A DNA stretch of 64,000 nt from an uncultured Flavobacteriaceae bacterium (lineage in GTDB: Bacteria > Bacteroidota > Bacteroidia > Flavobacteriales > Flavobacteriaceae), in assembly GCA_905181825.1 (NCBI GenBank), contig CAJIZJ010000009.1:1-64000 (forward strand), in the 5' to 3' direction. The number at the start of each line of letters is the position of its first letter. Position 1 is the stretch's first letter. The translations under genes were made by a program, and so were the position numbers. Shown here piece by piece: positions 21,011-30,739 of the stretch. The notes below the pieces were generated by a model. It saw nothing but the letters and a program-made list of their open reading frames with translations, did not search any database and was not told the DNA's origin.

Positions 21011-22030
21011 ATGATAGAACACATCCATAAACTTATAGAAGAAGCTGAAGCTTTCAACACGCAATCGTTAGAAGACGTGGAGGCTTTTAGAATTAAGTTT
21101 CTTGGGAAAAAAGGACTCTTAACAGAACTGTTTGCGAGCTTCAAAGAAGTGCCAAACGAACAAAAAAAAGATTTTGGACAGGCTATTAATAACTTAAAGA
21201 GTACTGCGCAAGAAAAAGTCAACACACTAAAGCAATCCTTGACAAACAATGTGACCGACAATGCTCTTTTTGGTGACTTATCACGTCCTGGTGAGTCTTT
21301 TGAAATAGGCGCGCGGCACCCAATTTCGTTGGTTAAAAATCAAATTATTGATATCTTTTCTAGAATAGGGTTTAACGTAAGTGAAGGGCCGGAAATTGAA
21401 GACGATTGGCATAATTTCACTGCCTTAAATTTACCCGAGCACCATCCTGCTAGAGATATGCAGGATACCTTTTTTATACAAACAGATCCCGATATTTTAT
21501 TGCGCACACACACAAGTTCGGTTCAAGTCAGGTACATGGAAAATAATCAGCCTCCTATCCGTACTATTTCACCTGGAAGAGTGTACAGAAATGAAGCTAT
21601 TTCAGCACGTTCGCATTGCTTTTTTCATCAAGTAGAAGGACTTTACATAGACAAAAACGTAAGCTTCGCAGACCTGAAGCAAACGCTTCAATATTTTACA
21701 ACTGAACTTTTTGGTAAATCAAAAATTCGGCTTCGTCCCTCTTATTTTCCTTTTACAGAACCGAGTGCTGAGGTTGATGTGTACTGGGGGTTAGAAACTG
21801 AAACGGATTACAAAATGACCAAAGGAACCGGTTGGTTGGAAATTATGGGCTGTGGCATGGTGGATCCAAACGTTCTTGAAAACTGTGGAATAGACTCTAA
21901 AGAATACTCTGGTTTTGCTTTTGGAATGGGAATCGACAGAATTGCCTTGTTACTTCACCAGATTAGTGACATCAGATTGTTAAGTGAAAACAACGTTCGC
22001 TTTTTAGAGCAATTTAAAAGCGCATTATAA
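21011..22030 (+). CDS. pheS: Phenylalanine--tRNA ligase subunit alpha
   Basis: HPISLVKNQIIDIFSRIGF; EIEDDWHNFTALNLPEHHPARDMQDTF; GFAFGMGIDRIALL. Confidence 0.97.
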   Translation: MIEHIHKLIEEAEAFNTQSLEDVEAFRIKFLGKKGLLTELFASFKEVPNEQKKDFGQAINNLKSTAQEKVNTLKQSLTNNVTDNALFGDLSRPGESFEIGARHPISLVKNQIIDIFSRIGFNVSEGPEIEDDWHNFTALNLPEHHPARDMQDTFFIQTDPDILLRTHTSSVQVRYMENNQPPIRTISPGRVYRNEAISARSHCFFHQVEGLYIDKNVSFADLKQTLQYFTTELFGKSKIRLRPSYFPFTEPSAEVDVYWGLETETDYKMTKGTGWLEIMGCGMVDPNVLENCGIDSKEYSGFAFGMGIDRIALLLHQISDIRLLSENNVRFLEQFKSAL

Positions 22031-22040
22031 ATTCCTTTTT

Positions 22041-22436
22041 TTGAAAAAAGACATTCTCATAACCGAAGTGAAAAACGTGTACATCGCTGTTGTGAAAGAA
22101 TACAATGAAGCCTATAAAGTTTTTGACTGGAACGCCTATATAATTAATAACAAGTCGGTTTGCTTAGATATGATCATTATTGTGACTAAAGGGTATTCAA
22201 AAGATAAAATAACAACAACTTTTAGAAAAAAAATTGATGCTCTTCCAGCAAAAAGTTTTGCGAAAATTGAGATGATTCAAGAAAATGTTTTGTCAATGAA
22301 CAATGTGTTTAACCTGTCTTTTTTTGAGGACAATAAAATCTATGAAAAGAGATTTGAGTTTCAAAAAAACACCATCAACGAGTCACTGCTTGAAAAGATC
22401 CCTTTAATGAATCTAAGAGGCGTTTTAAAATCTTAA
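22041..22436 (+). CDS. Hypothetical protein (TTG start)
   Basis: 131 aa ORF 10 nt after pheS; begins TTG; no family recognised. Confidence 0.6.
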   Translation: MKKDILITEVKNVYIAVVKEYNEAYKVFDWNAYIINNKSVCLDMIIIVTKGYSKDKITTTFRKKIDALPAKSFAKIEMIQENVLSMNNVFNLSFFEDNKIYEKRFEFQKNTINESLLEKIPLMNLRGVLKS

Positions 22437-22601
22437 GATTCTCAATCGGCTCCAAGAGTTTCGTGTTCAATAAAATACGTTTTTTAGTGATCTTTTCTTT
22501 TCCTCTTTCAGAAAACTAAGCCAGAATAAAGCCCTATAAAAATCTTTACTTCTTTAGAAATGAAATGATTAAATTTTAAAATCACCTGTTTTAAGGGTGC
22601 C

Positions 22602-23603
22602 CTAACAAAGCTTCTCTGTTAGTTTCTTAAATGACTCTTTAGGGTTTTTGTGGAGATACAAAATTTCGTAAACCGTGTTTATGATAGGGGCTTTAGAAGG
22701 GGTTTTCGATTCTTGGTTTATTAAGAATGCACTTTTAGCCGCGTAAAAGCCTTCCGCTATCATACTCATTTCCATCTGTGCGGATTTTACCGTATACCCT
22801 TTGCCGATCATATTTCCAAACATTCTATTTCTTGAAAATACAGAATAACCCGTAACTAATAAATCGCCTAAATAGACCGTCTCGTTAATGTTTCGCTTCA
22901 TTTTATGAACACTTTTTATAAAGCGTTTCATTTCGCGTGTCGCGTTACTCATCAAAACACTTTGAAAATTATCACCATATCCTAGGCCATGAGCGACACC
23001 TGCTGCAATTGCATAAATGTTTTTTAACATTGCTGCGTACTCTGCACCAATAACATCATCATGAGTTTTGGTTCTAATATAATGGCTAGAAAACTGAGCG
23101 GCTACTTCTTCTGCAATAGTGAGGTTTGTACAGGCAATTGTAATATATGATAAACGCTCCAGCGCAACCTCTTCCGCATGGCAAGGACCTGCTAAAACAG
23201 CAATGTTGTCTAGCTCTATTGAATGTTTCTCGTGAAAATGCTCACCAACTAACAGCCCTGATTCTGGAATAATTCCCTTAACTGCTGACACTATTATTTT
23301 GGAGGAAATATCAATATTTAGTTTTGCTAGTTCTGTTTCAATAAATGCTGAAGGAATGGCAAATATTAAGATGTCCGCATAAGCTGCTAACTTGTTTATA
23401 TCACTCTCTAGCTTTAGTTGTTTCATGTGAAGCTCTACGGAGCTTAAATACGAAGGGTTATGCTCTTCGGAAAGGATGTAGTCAATGGTTTGTTGTTTTC
23501 TTACATACCAACCAACTTCATCAAGGTTCTCGCAAAGCATTTTAACGATGGCCGTGGCCCAACTTCCGCTTCCAAAAACCGCGTATTTTAACTCTGAAGA
23601 CAT
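22602..23603 (-). CDS. gpsA: NAD(P)H-dependent glycerol-3-phosphate dehydrogenase
   Basis: YAVFGSGSWATAIVKML Rossmann motif; LAGPCHAEEV; GAEYAAMLKNIYAIAAGVAHGLGYGDN. Confidence 0.95.
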   Translation of the reverse strand: MSSELKYAVFGSGSWATAIVKMLCENLDEVGWYVRKQQTIDYILSEEHNPSYLSSVELHMKQLKLESDINKLAAYADILIFAIPSAFIETELAKLNIDISSKIIVSAVKGIIPESGLLVGEHFHEKHSIELDNIAVLAGPCHAEEVALERLSYITIACTNLTIAEEVAAQFSSHYIRTKTHDDVIGAEYAAMLKNIYAIAAGVAHGLGYGDNFQSVLMSNATREMKRFIKSVHKMKRNINETVYLGDLLVTGYSVFSRNRMFGNMIGKGYTVKSAQMEMSMIAEGFYAAKSAFLINQESKTPSKAPIINTVYEILYLHKNPKESFKKLTEKLC

Positions 23604-23668
23604 TTCAATTATATTTAGTGGTTAAAAGTAATGAAAATAATGTATTTGGAACCTTGATAGGCTTGAGC

Positions 23669-24436
23669 TTAATTAAATTTCTTTTCAATTATCTCTAAAA
23701 ATCGAGCCTCTATATCCTCTTGCCCCTCCCAGTTATTATAGTCTGGCTTAATAATGGAGTTTAACAAACTAGTAGCCTGTTCGTATGAATCCAAAGTACT
23801 TAACTGAGATAAAACTCGGTCATAATCTTCATTGCTGTTTTCAAATAAGCTTTTTACAAAAGCCAATCGATCGTTAAGCCCCACTTGGAAGCCTTGAGAC
23901 TTTAATTGATCATTTAATGAGGTTATCTGGGGGGGGTCTTCAACAGCATCGAAAATTGGAAGTTGATTATAGCTTGGAGATAGCTCACTAAGATCGTGCT
24001 CTGTTGGTTCGTTAAGCGGGGTGGTCGTCTCTTCTAATTGAGATTCTGATTGAAGTTCTAGTACAGGGCTTTCTTCAGTTTCTTCTTCTGACTGATCAAC
24101 TGCTGCAGCTGTTAGGCTCCCTGTTTCTTCAATCTCTGGCTCCGGAATTTCTAACTCTTGTTCTGGCTTGTTGTGTTCTTCTTGTTTATGAACTTCGGAA
24201 TTCACAACGGTCGCTAGCTGTTCTTGCGCAGGCTCAAGCGATTCAAAAAAAGAAGAGTCTGACTCAACTGACTCTGGAACCTGTCCGTCGTGGTGCTCTT
24301 CAATAAACTTTAAAATTGTAATTTTTTGATAAAGCAGCGCTATTTCGGTTTGCATTTTCCCAAGATCCTCTCTTCCAGTAAGTTTAAGGATTTTATGGGC
24401 GATACTTAATAATTCCGATTCTAGCTTCTTTTTCAT
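23669..24436 (-). CDS. Hypothetical protein with Glu/Ser-rich low-complexity middle
   Basis: 255 aa; structured N- and C-termini with acidic linker. Confidence 0.75.
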   Translation of the reverse strand: MKKKLESELLSIAHKILKLTGREDLGKMQTEIALLYQKITILKFIEEHHDGQVPESVESDSSFFESLEPAQEQLATVVNSEVHKQEEHNKPEQELEIPEPEIEETGSLTAAAVDQSEEETEESPVLELQSESQLEETTTPLNEPTEHDLSELSPSYNQLPIFDAVEDPPQITSLNDQLKSQGFQVGLNDRLAFVKSLFENSNEDYDRVLSQLSTLDSYEQATSLLNSIIKPDYNNWEGQEDIEARFLEIIEKKFN

Positions 24437-24517
24437 TTTGTAGTATTGATTAAATTAAATCTATTTTTAAGGGGGCGCAAACTGCTTAATAATGCTTTTT
24501 TATAACTTTTAAATTTA

Positions 24518-24525
24518 TACTTTTG
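24518..24525 (+). promoter_or_regulatory. Putative -7 element (TAnnTTTG) upstream of tdk
   Basis: TACTTTTG matches the Bacteroidota -7 consensus; 69 nt upstream of the tdk start. Confidence 0.45.
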
Positions 24526-24593
24526 ATTTTTAATAAATTTACGCCACCTTTATGGAAACGAATGTTATTTTCGTTTGGTGTTAAAATTACAAA

Positions 24594-25241
24594 ATGTTTC
24601 TCGAAAATACAGTAAACCCTAAAGAACAATTTGGCTGGATCGAAGTAATCTGCGGATCGATGTTTTCTGGAAAAACAGAAGAATTAATTCGCCGCCTAAG
24701 ACGTGCACAGTTTGCAAAACAAAAAGTTGAAATTTTCAAACCTGCTATTGATGTAAGGTATGATGATGAAATGGTCGTATCGCACGACGCAAATGAGATT
24801 CGATCAACCCCAGTCCCATCAGCCTCTAATATCCCGCTACTAGCAGATGGATGTGATGTTGTTGGAATAGATGAGGCTCAATTTTTTGACGATGAAATTG
24901 TAAACGTTTGTAATGCCCTTGCAAACAAAGGAGTTCGAGTTATTGTTGCTGGTCTTGATATGGATTTTAAAGGAAACCCGTTTGGTCCTATGCCAAATCT
25001 AATGGCTACAGCAGAGTATGTTACTAAGGTACATGCCGTATGTACGCATACAGGCAATTTAGCACAATACAGCCACCGAAAGTCTAAGGACGAATCTCTA
25101 GTGCTTCTAGGTGAAGTAGACGAGTATGAGCCCCTAAGCCGCGCTGCTTATTATAAAGCAATCACAAAAGAAAAGGTAAAAGACTTGGACGTCATAAAGC
25201 CTGTTGATATTCCGGTTGCAAAAAAAAAATCTAATGCCTAA
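24594..25241 (+). CDS. tdk: Thymidine kinase
   Basis: [66 protein letters not shown]. Confidence 0.97.
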   Translation: MFLENTVNPKEQFGWIEVICGSMFSGKTEELIRRLRRAQFAKQKVEIFKPAIDVRYDDEMVVSHDANEIRSTPVPSASNIPLLADGCDVVGIDEAQFFDDEIVNVCNALANKGVRVIVAGLDMDFKGNPFGPMPNLMATAEYVTKVHAVCTHTGNLAQYSHRKSKDESLVLLGEVDEYEPLSRAAYYKAITKEKVKDLDVIKPVDIPVAKKKSNA

Positions 25242-26340
25242 GGTCTTCGAAACAACTTTAGAAATTAATCTCAACGCTTTAAAGCATAATTTTGATTTTC
25301 TAAAATCTAAACTTCAAAACAACACTCTTTTTTTGGCGGTTGTGAAAGCTTTTGCTTATGGAAGCGATGCCTCTGTTATTGCTAATTATCTTCAAAAAAT
25401 TGGGGTTGACTATTTTGCTGTCGCCTATATTAGCGAAGGGGTTGAATTGAGAGAAGCAGGGATCACAGTTCCTATTTTAGTGCTTCATCCTCAACTAGGA
25501 AATCTTGAATTAGCAATTAAGCACTCTTTAGAACCTAGTCTTTACAGCTTGAAGACGTTAAGAGAGTTTAAAAAAGTTGCGATAAAGTGTAATGTTTTTA
25601 ATTATCCCGTGCATATAAAGTTTAATACCGGATTGAACCGATTGGGTTTTGAACCTGAAGAAATAAATTTAGCTTTAAATACGTTAATTGACGCTTCTTG
25701 CTTAAAAGTAAAGTCTGTGTTTTCTCACCTAGCAGCAAGCGAAGATTTAAATGAAAAAAAATTTACTGACACTCAAATAGAGCGATACAAATCTCTTTCT
25801 GAAAAATTTATTAATAGCTTTGATTACACCATTATTAGACACTTGTGTAACACCTCTGGAGTTTTAAATTATCCCGAAGCTCAATTTGATATGGTTCGGT
25901 GCGGAATTGGCTTATATGGGTATGGAAATTCAAAAAAAGAGAGTGAAAATTTAATACCTGTCGCTAGCTTAAAATCTGTGGTGTCTCAAATTATTAGTGT
26001 ATCTATTGGAGAAAGTGTTGGATATAACCGCGGGCACATTTGCAGAGTAGACTCTAAAATTGCCACCATTCCTATTGGACATGCCGACGGAATTGGCAGG
26101 CACTACGGACACAATGCGGGAACGGTTTCTATCAACCAACAAACAGCTCCTATTGTCGGGAATGTCTGTATGGATATGATAATGGTAGACGTAACGTCTA
26201 TAAACTGTCTTGAAGGAGATGAGGTTGTTCTATTCGGTTCAAGTTTTTCCGCCGAGGGAATTGCTGAAGCTGTTGATACGATATCTTATGAGCTAATTAC
26301 CGGAATCTCACAGCGTATAACTCGTAAGATTATTAAGTAG
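25234..26340 (+). CDS. alr: Alanine racemase
   Basis: [29 protein letters not shown]-lysine motif; [27 protein letters not shown] 25234 overlaps the 3' end of tdk. Confidence 0.95.
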   Translation: MPKVFETTLEINLNALKHNFDFLKSKLQNNTLFLAVVKAFAYGSDASVIANYLQKIGVDYFAVAYISEGVELREAGITVPILVLHPQLGNLELAIKHSLEPSLYSLKTLREFKKVAIKCNVFNYPVHIKFNTGLNRLGFEPEEINLALNTLIDASCLKVKSVFSHLAASEDLNEKKFTDTQIERYKSLSEKFINSFDYTIIRHLCNTSGVLNYPEAQFDMVRCGIGLYGYGNSKKESENLIPVASLKSVVSQIISVSIGESVGYNRGHICRVDSKIATIPIGHADGIGRHYGHNAGTVSINQQTAPIVGNVCMDMIMVDVTSINCLEGDEVVLFGSSFSAEGIAEAVDTISYELITGISQRITRKIIK

Positions 26341-26550
26341 TTTTTTTATGGTTTCAGTATACATCGATTCTGAATAAAAAATAACACATTCTGTCACGAC
26401 CAATTAATATAAATTAAAGATTTGCTAAAAAAACAGTCTTTTTTAGCGAGATTCATAAAGACGACCCCTGTTGGCCTGGTTTTTGAATTTTATATGTTTG
26501 TGAATCGCTTAATTTGTTAATTTTACCTTTCTAAATTAAAGATATATAAA

Positions 26551-27537
26551 ATGAAAATTGCAGTTGTTGGTGCTACAGGCATGGTGGGAACGGTCATGTT
26601 AAAATTACTCGAAGAACGTCAGTTTCCAATCACAGAACTTATACCCGTTGCTTCTGAACGAAGTGTTGGTAAAAAAATAAGCTATAAAGGTGCTGACTAC
26701 TCTATAGTGAGTCTTACCACTGCTGTAGAGATGCAAGCGGATATTGCAATTTTTTCTGCCGGTGGAGACACTTCTCTTGAGTGGGCTCCAAAATTTGCCG
26801 ATGCAGGAACTATTGTCATTGACAACTCGTCTGCCTGGAGAATGGACCCTACAAAAAAGTTGGTTGTTCCTGAAATTAATGCTTCAGAACTAACCAAAGA
26901 GGACATGATCATTGCAAATCCAAACTGTTCAACCATTCAGTTGGTAATGGCGCTTTTTCCACTACACAAGTCCTATAAAATGAAACGCGTGGTAATCTCC
27001 ACATACCAGTCGGTTTCTGGAACAGGCGTGAAGGCTGTTCAGCAATTAGAAAACGAAATAAAAGGAGTCAAAGGGGAAATGGCTTATCCATACCCTATAG
27101 GCCGAAACGCCTTGCCTCATTGCGATGTTTTTCTTGAAAACGGCTACACTAAAGAAGAAATGAAGCTGGCTAAAGAGCCTCAAAAAATACTTAATGATCA
27201 AACGTTTGCCATCACGGCTACAGCTGTTAGAATCCCTACCTCTGGAGGGCATTCGGAATCTGTAAATGTTCAATTTGAAAACGATTTTGAGCTTCAGGAA
27301 GTTAGGACAATTCTGAGTCAGGCTTCAGGTGTAACAGTTCAGGACAATCCAGACACAAATACGTACCCAATGCCAATTTATGCACACGGAAAAGATGATG
27401 TGTTTGTTGGTAGAATTAGAAGAGATGAAACACTTCCAAACACCCTAAATATGTGGATTGTTTCTGACAACTTACGTAAAGGTGCTGCTACAAATGCGAT
27501 TCAAATTGCCGAATATTTGGTGGCCAATATTTTATAA
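26551..27537 (+). CDS. asd: Aspartate-semialdehyde dehydrogenase
   Basis: KIAVVGATGMVGTVML; IANPNCSTIQLVMAL; GRIRRDETLPNTLNMWIVSDNLRKGAATNAIQIAE. Confidence 0.97.
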   Translation: MKIAVVGATGMVGTVMLKLLEERQFPITELIPVASERSVGKKISYKGADYSIVSLTTAVEMQADIAIFSAGGDTSLEWAPKFADAGTIVIDNSSAWRMDPTKKLVVPEINASELTKEDMIIANPNCSTIQLVMALFPLHKSYKMKRVVISTYQSVSGTGVKAVQQLENEIKGVKGEMAYPYPIGRNALPHCDVFLENGYTKEEMKLAKEPQKILNDQTFAITATAVRIPTSGGHSESVNVQFENDFELQEVRTILSQASGVTVQDNPDTNTYPMPIYAHGKDDVFVGRIRRDETLPNTLNMWIVSDNLRKGAATNAIQIAEYLVANIL

Positions 27538-27546
27538 GCCCTTTAA

Positions 27547-28458
27547 ATGCTGTCGATAAAAAACGTATCGTTTAATTACAAAGAGAAAAGGATCTTACGA
27601 TCTATTTCTGTCTTTGTAAAAAAAGGGAATTGTTTATCTGTAGTAGGAGGGAGTGGTTCAGGTAAAAGCACGCTTCTCAAGTTAATTTTCGGAAAAATGG
27701 ACGTCTCTAGTGGGGCCATAACCTGGAAAGAGCAGTCCATTTTGGGGCCGAAAGATAAGCTGGTTGTTGGTCATGATTTTATGAAATATGTGGCGCAAGA
27801 GTTTGATCTAATGCCTTATATATCAGTCGCTGAAAATATTGGAGCTTATTTATCAAACTTTTTTCCTAAGGAAAAAAAAGAACGCATTGACGAACTTTTA
27901 AAAGTTGTAGAGTTAGAAGATTTTTCTGACACAAAAGTTCAGTTTTTAAGCGGTGGCCAAAAACAACGCGTGGCATTGGCCCGGGCTATTGCAAAGCAGC
28001 CCGAGATTATTCTTCTTGATGAACCCTTTAGCCATATTGATAATTTTAAAAAACAAAGTTTACGGAAAAAATTCTTTAGCTACTTAAAATCAAATAGCAT
28101 TACTTGTGTAATGGCGACGCATGATAAGGAAGATGTTTTACCTTATTCTGATACCATGGTTGTGCTGGAGAATCATGAGATCTTGGTAGAGGGAAGCCCG
28201 GTAGAAATATATAATAACCCTATACACCCATTGGTCGCTGCTTTTTTTGGAGACTTTAGTATTATAAATAACATTATTTACTATTCGCATCAAGTATTTG
28301 TGGTTGAAAACAGTGGTCTTAAGGCTGTTGTTAAGGAGGTGTTTTACAAGGGTAGTTTTTTCTTAATTGAGGCGGAATACAATACTAAAACAGTTTATTT
28401 TAATCATCCCTCAAGACTTCCTAAAAAAAGTGAAGTTTATTTAAAAACAACCGTATAG
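27547..28458 (+). CDS. ABC transporter ATP-binding protein (PotA/FbpC-like)
   Basis: GGSGSGKSTLLK Walker A; LSGGQKQRVALARAIAKQPEIILLDEPFSHID; C-terminal accessory domain. Confidence 0.92.
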   Translation: MLSIKNVSFNYKEKRILRSISVFVKKGNCLSVVGGSGSGKSTLLKLIFGKMDVSSGAITWKEQSILGPKDKLVVGHDFMKYVAQEFDLMPYISVAENIGAYLSNFFPKEKKERIDELLKVVELEDFSDTKVQFLSGGQKQRVALARAIAKQPEIILLDEPFSHIDNFKKQSLRKKFFSYLKSNSITCVMATHDKEDVLPYSDTMVVLENHEILVEGSPVEIYNNPIHPLVAAFFGDFSIINNIIYYSHQVFVVENSGLKAVVKEVFYKGSFFLIEAEYNTKTVYFNHPSRLPKKSEVYLKTTV

Positions 28459-28581
28459 TTTCTTGCATTTTTGAGATAAAAACGCAATGAATTTTATGAA
28501 TTTCTTTGCGATGATTACCATACAATCTCAGATAAATTTAGTAATTTTAGATAAATATTTTTAATTTAAAACTCTTAATCC

Positions 28582-29502
28582 ATGAACTATACTACATTAG
28601 CTATTGTTTTTATTGTAATATTATCTTTGTTTGCCGCTCTTTTTACAGTTAAACAACAAACCGCTGTTATTATTGAGCGTTTTGGAAAGTTTTTAGGCAC
28701 CCGCCAGTCTGGTCTCCATTTTAAAATCCCCTTTGTAGATCGGATTGCTGGTCGTATGAGTCTGAAAATTCAGCAATTAGACGTGTTAATAGAAACTAAA
28801 ACAAAAGATGATGTATTTGTTCGCTTGAAGGTATCAGTGCAGTTCAAGGTGATAAAGCTTAAGGTTTATGATGCTTTTTATAAGCTAGACTTCGCGCATG
28901 ATCAAATTACTTCTTATGTTTTTGATGTTGTTAGAGCGGAAGTTCCGAAAATGAAACTGGATGGCGTGTTTGTAAAAAAAGATGATATTGCCATCGCTGT
29001 TAAAACAGAACTTAACGAAGCGATGATGGATTACGGTTATGACATCATAAAAACCTTAGTAACAGATATTGATCCCGACTCACAGGTTAAGGAAGCTATG
29101 AATAGAATTAACGCTTCTGAACGCGAAAAGATTGCTGCTCAATTTGAAGGAGATGCTGCGCGTATTTTAATAGTTGAAAAAGCAAAAGCTGAGGCTGAAA
29201 GCAAACGTCTTCAAGGACAGGGTATTGCAGACCAGCGTCGAGAAATTGCTCGTGGTCTTGAAGAATCTGTTGAGGTGTTGAATAAGGTGGGTATTAACTC
29301 TCAAGAAGCATCAGCTCTAATTGTTGTAACACAACATTATGATACGCTTCAGTCTATCGGACAAGAAACGAATAGCAACCTTATATTGTTGCCAAACTCA
29401 CCACAGTCGGGGAGTAATATGCTAAACGATATGGTGGCCAGCTTTACAGCGAGCAACCAAATTGGTGAGGCTATGAAAAGTGCTCCAAAGAAAATGAAAT
29501 AA
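28582..29502 (+). CDS. SPFH/Band 7 (stomatin/prohibitin-like) protein
   Basis: N-terminal TM; TAVIIERFGKFLGTRQSGLHFKIPFVDRI; AMNRINASEREKIAAQFEGDAARI. Confidence 0.93.
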   Translation: MNYTTLAIVFIVILSLFAALFTVKQQTAVIIERFGKFLGTRQSGLHFKIPFVDRIAGRMSLKIQQLDVLIETKTKDDVFVRLKVSVQFKVIKLKVYDAFYKLDFAHDQITSYVFDVVRAEVPKMKLDGVFVKKDDIAIAVKTELNEAMMDYGYDIIKTLVTDIDPDSQVKEAMNRINASEREKIAAQFEGDAARILIVEKAKAEAESKRLQGQGIADQRREIARGLEESVEVLNKVGINSQEASALIVVTQHYDTLQSIGQETNSNLILLPNSPQSGSNMLNDMVASFTASNQIGEAMKSAPKKMK

Positions 29503-29527
29503 TAATCAAGCACTGATTATTAATTAT

Positions 29528-29567
29528 AAACCCCCTATAAATTATATGTTTTTATAGGGGGTTTTAT
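29528..29567. terminator. Bidirectional terminator between SPFH gene and convergent lipoprotein gene
   Basis: aaccccctataaa...tttataggggg inverted repeat followed by T-rich sequence. Confidence 0.75.
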
Positions 29568-29583
29568 TTAAATTGACCTTTGT

Positions 29584-30486
29584 CTATTCTCTACTAACAG
29601 ATCCAAAATTTTCGGACCCTATATCTTTATTTAGCATAGTATATAACAAATGGTCTGTAGCATTTGGAGGAACTGTCCCCTCTAATGGCTTTATAGTTGA
29701 TGGATCCGGACTTGTGTCTGGTTTAGGCTCAACAGATATAACAACCTTTTTACCAGATAAATCTAAAGGAAATGTTAGCCCTTGTGGAGCATTCATTAAA
29801 AAATCCTCTCCAGGAAATTGAGGGCCACTCGTTGTTCCGCTAAATAACTTAGTAGAATCAGCTCCAGAAACAGAGGTGAACTTACCTGTAGAAACTGGGA
29901 CTCCGTCAATAACAACCCAGCCTTCGTACTCCCAGCCTTCTGGAAGAGTGGGAAGGGTTAATCCTGGAGATGGGAAAAGATTAGTTGTTGACGGGTTCGG
30001 ATCTAGCCACCATAGTCCACTGTTTTCGTTTGTAGTATCTTCATCAGTAGGGGTTGCTAAGATGTAATTTCCTGCTGCCGTGGAAAAATTGGTTCCTAGA
30101 GCTTTAGAATGATCAATAGACACTTCTGCATTATCACTAACAAAATCACCGCCCAAAACGTGAACTTTACTTGGAGTTGGGTCTGGGTCTGGGTTGGGCT
30201 CAATTGTAAGTACGTATTCGGTAGCGCTGTCTAATGTTTTAGCGGGCATTAAAAATTTAGTTTCTGACAAAACTCCATTAGAGTCGACTGAAAACGTTCC
30301 TGCAGCAACTGGAGACCCGTCTACAATCAGCCAGTTTTCATAAATAAAGTTTGCTCCTACATCTTCAAGCTTATTAATGCTGAGTGTTAGTGACTTTTGA
30401 GCCGCAGGAGAGTCGTCATCACTACAGCCGATAGCGGTCGTTAATCCCATAATTAGAATTAAAAAATAAATTGTTTTGTTTAACAT
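29584..30486 (-). CDS. Lipoprotein with two RskA C-terminal (anti-sigma-K)-like repeats
   Basis: Lipobox-like LTTAIGCSDDD; repeat 1 YENWLIVDGSPVAAGTFSVDSNG...VLTIEPNPDPDPTPSKVHVLGG; repeat 2 YEGWVVIDGVPVSTGKFTSVSG...VVISVEPKPDTSPDPSTIKPLEG. Confidence 0.75.
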   Translation of the reverse strand: MLNKTIYFLILIMGLTTAIGCSDDDSPAAQKSLTLSINKLEDVGANFIYENWLIVDGSPVAAGTFSVDSNGVLSETKFLMPAKTLDSATEYVLTIEPNPDPDPTPSKVHVLGGDFVSDNAEVSIDHSKALGTNFSTAAGNYILATPTDEDTTNENSGLWWLDPNPSTTNLFPSPGLTLPTLPEGWEYEGWVVIDGVPVSTGKFTSVSGADSTKLFSGTTSGPQFPGEDFLMNAPQGLTFPLDLSGKKVVISVEPKPDTSPDPSTIKPLEGTVPPNATDHLLYTMLNKDIGSENFGSVSRE

Positions 30487-30739
30487 AAGGGGAGGGGGTT
30501 AATGGTACCTACTTCTGTTTAGGGTCTTTTTTCGGTTTGTTTCGACAAAATTAATAATTTGGAACAGGCAGGTTCGAGGCTTTCGAGCTGATTGTTTTAA
30601 TCTCCAAATCAACTACCATGCCGATAATTACTGATTTACAGTCGTTTGCGCCTTCACAAACAAAAAATGACGTGATAAAAACAGTTTTAAAACTAGATTT
30701 TAAAAAACAGGGAAGTGATACAAGTATTAAAGGGAGTCT

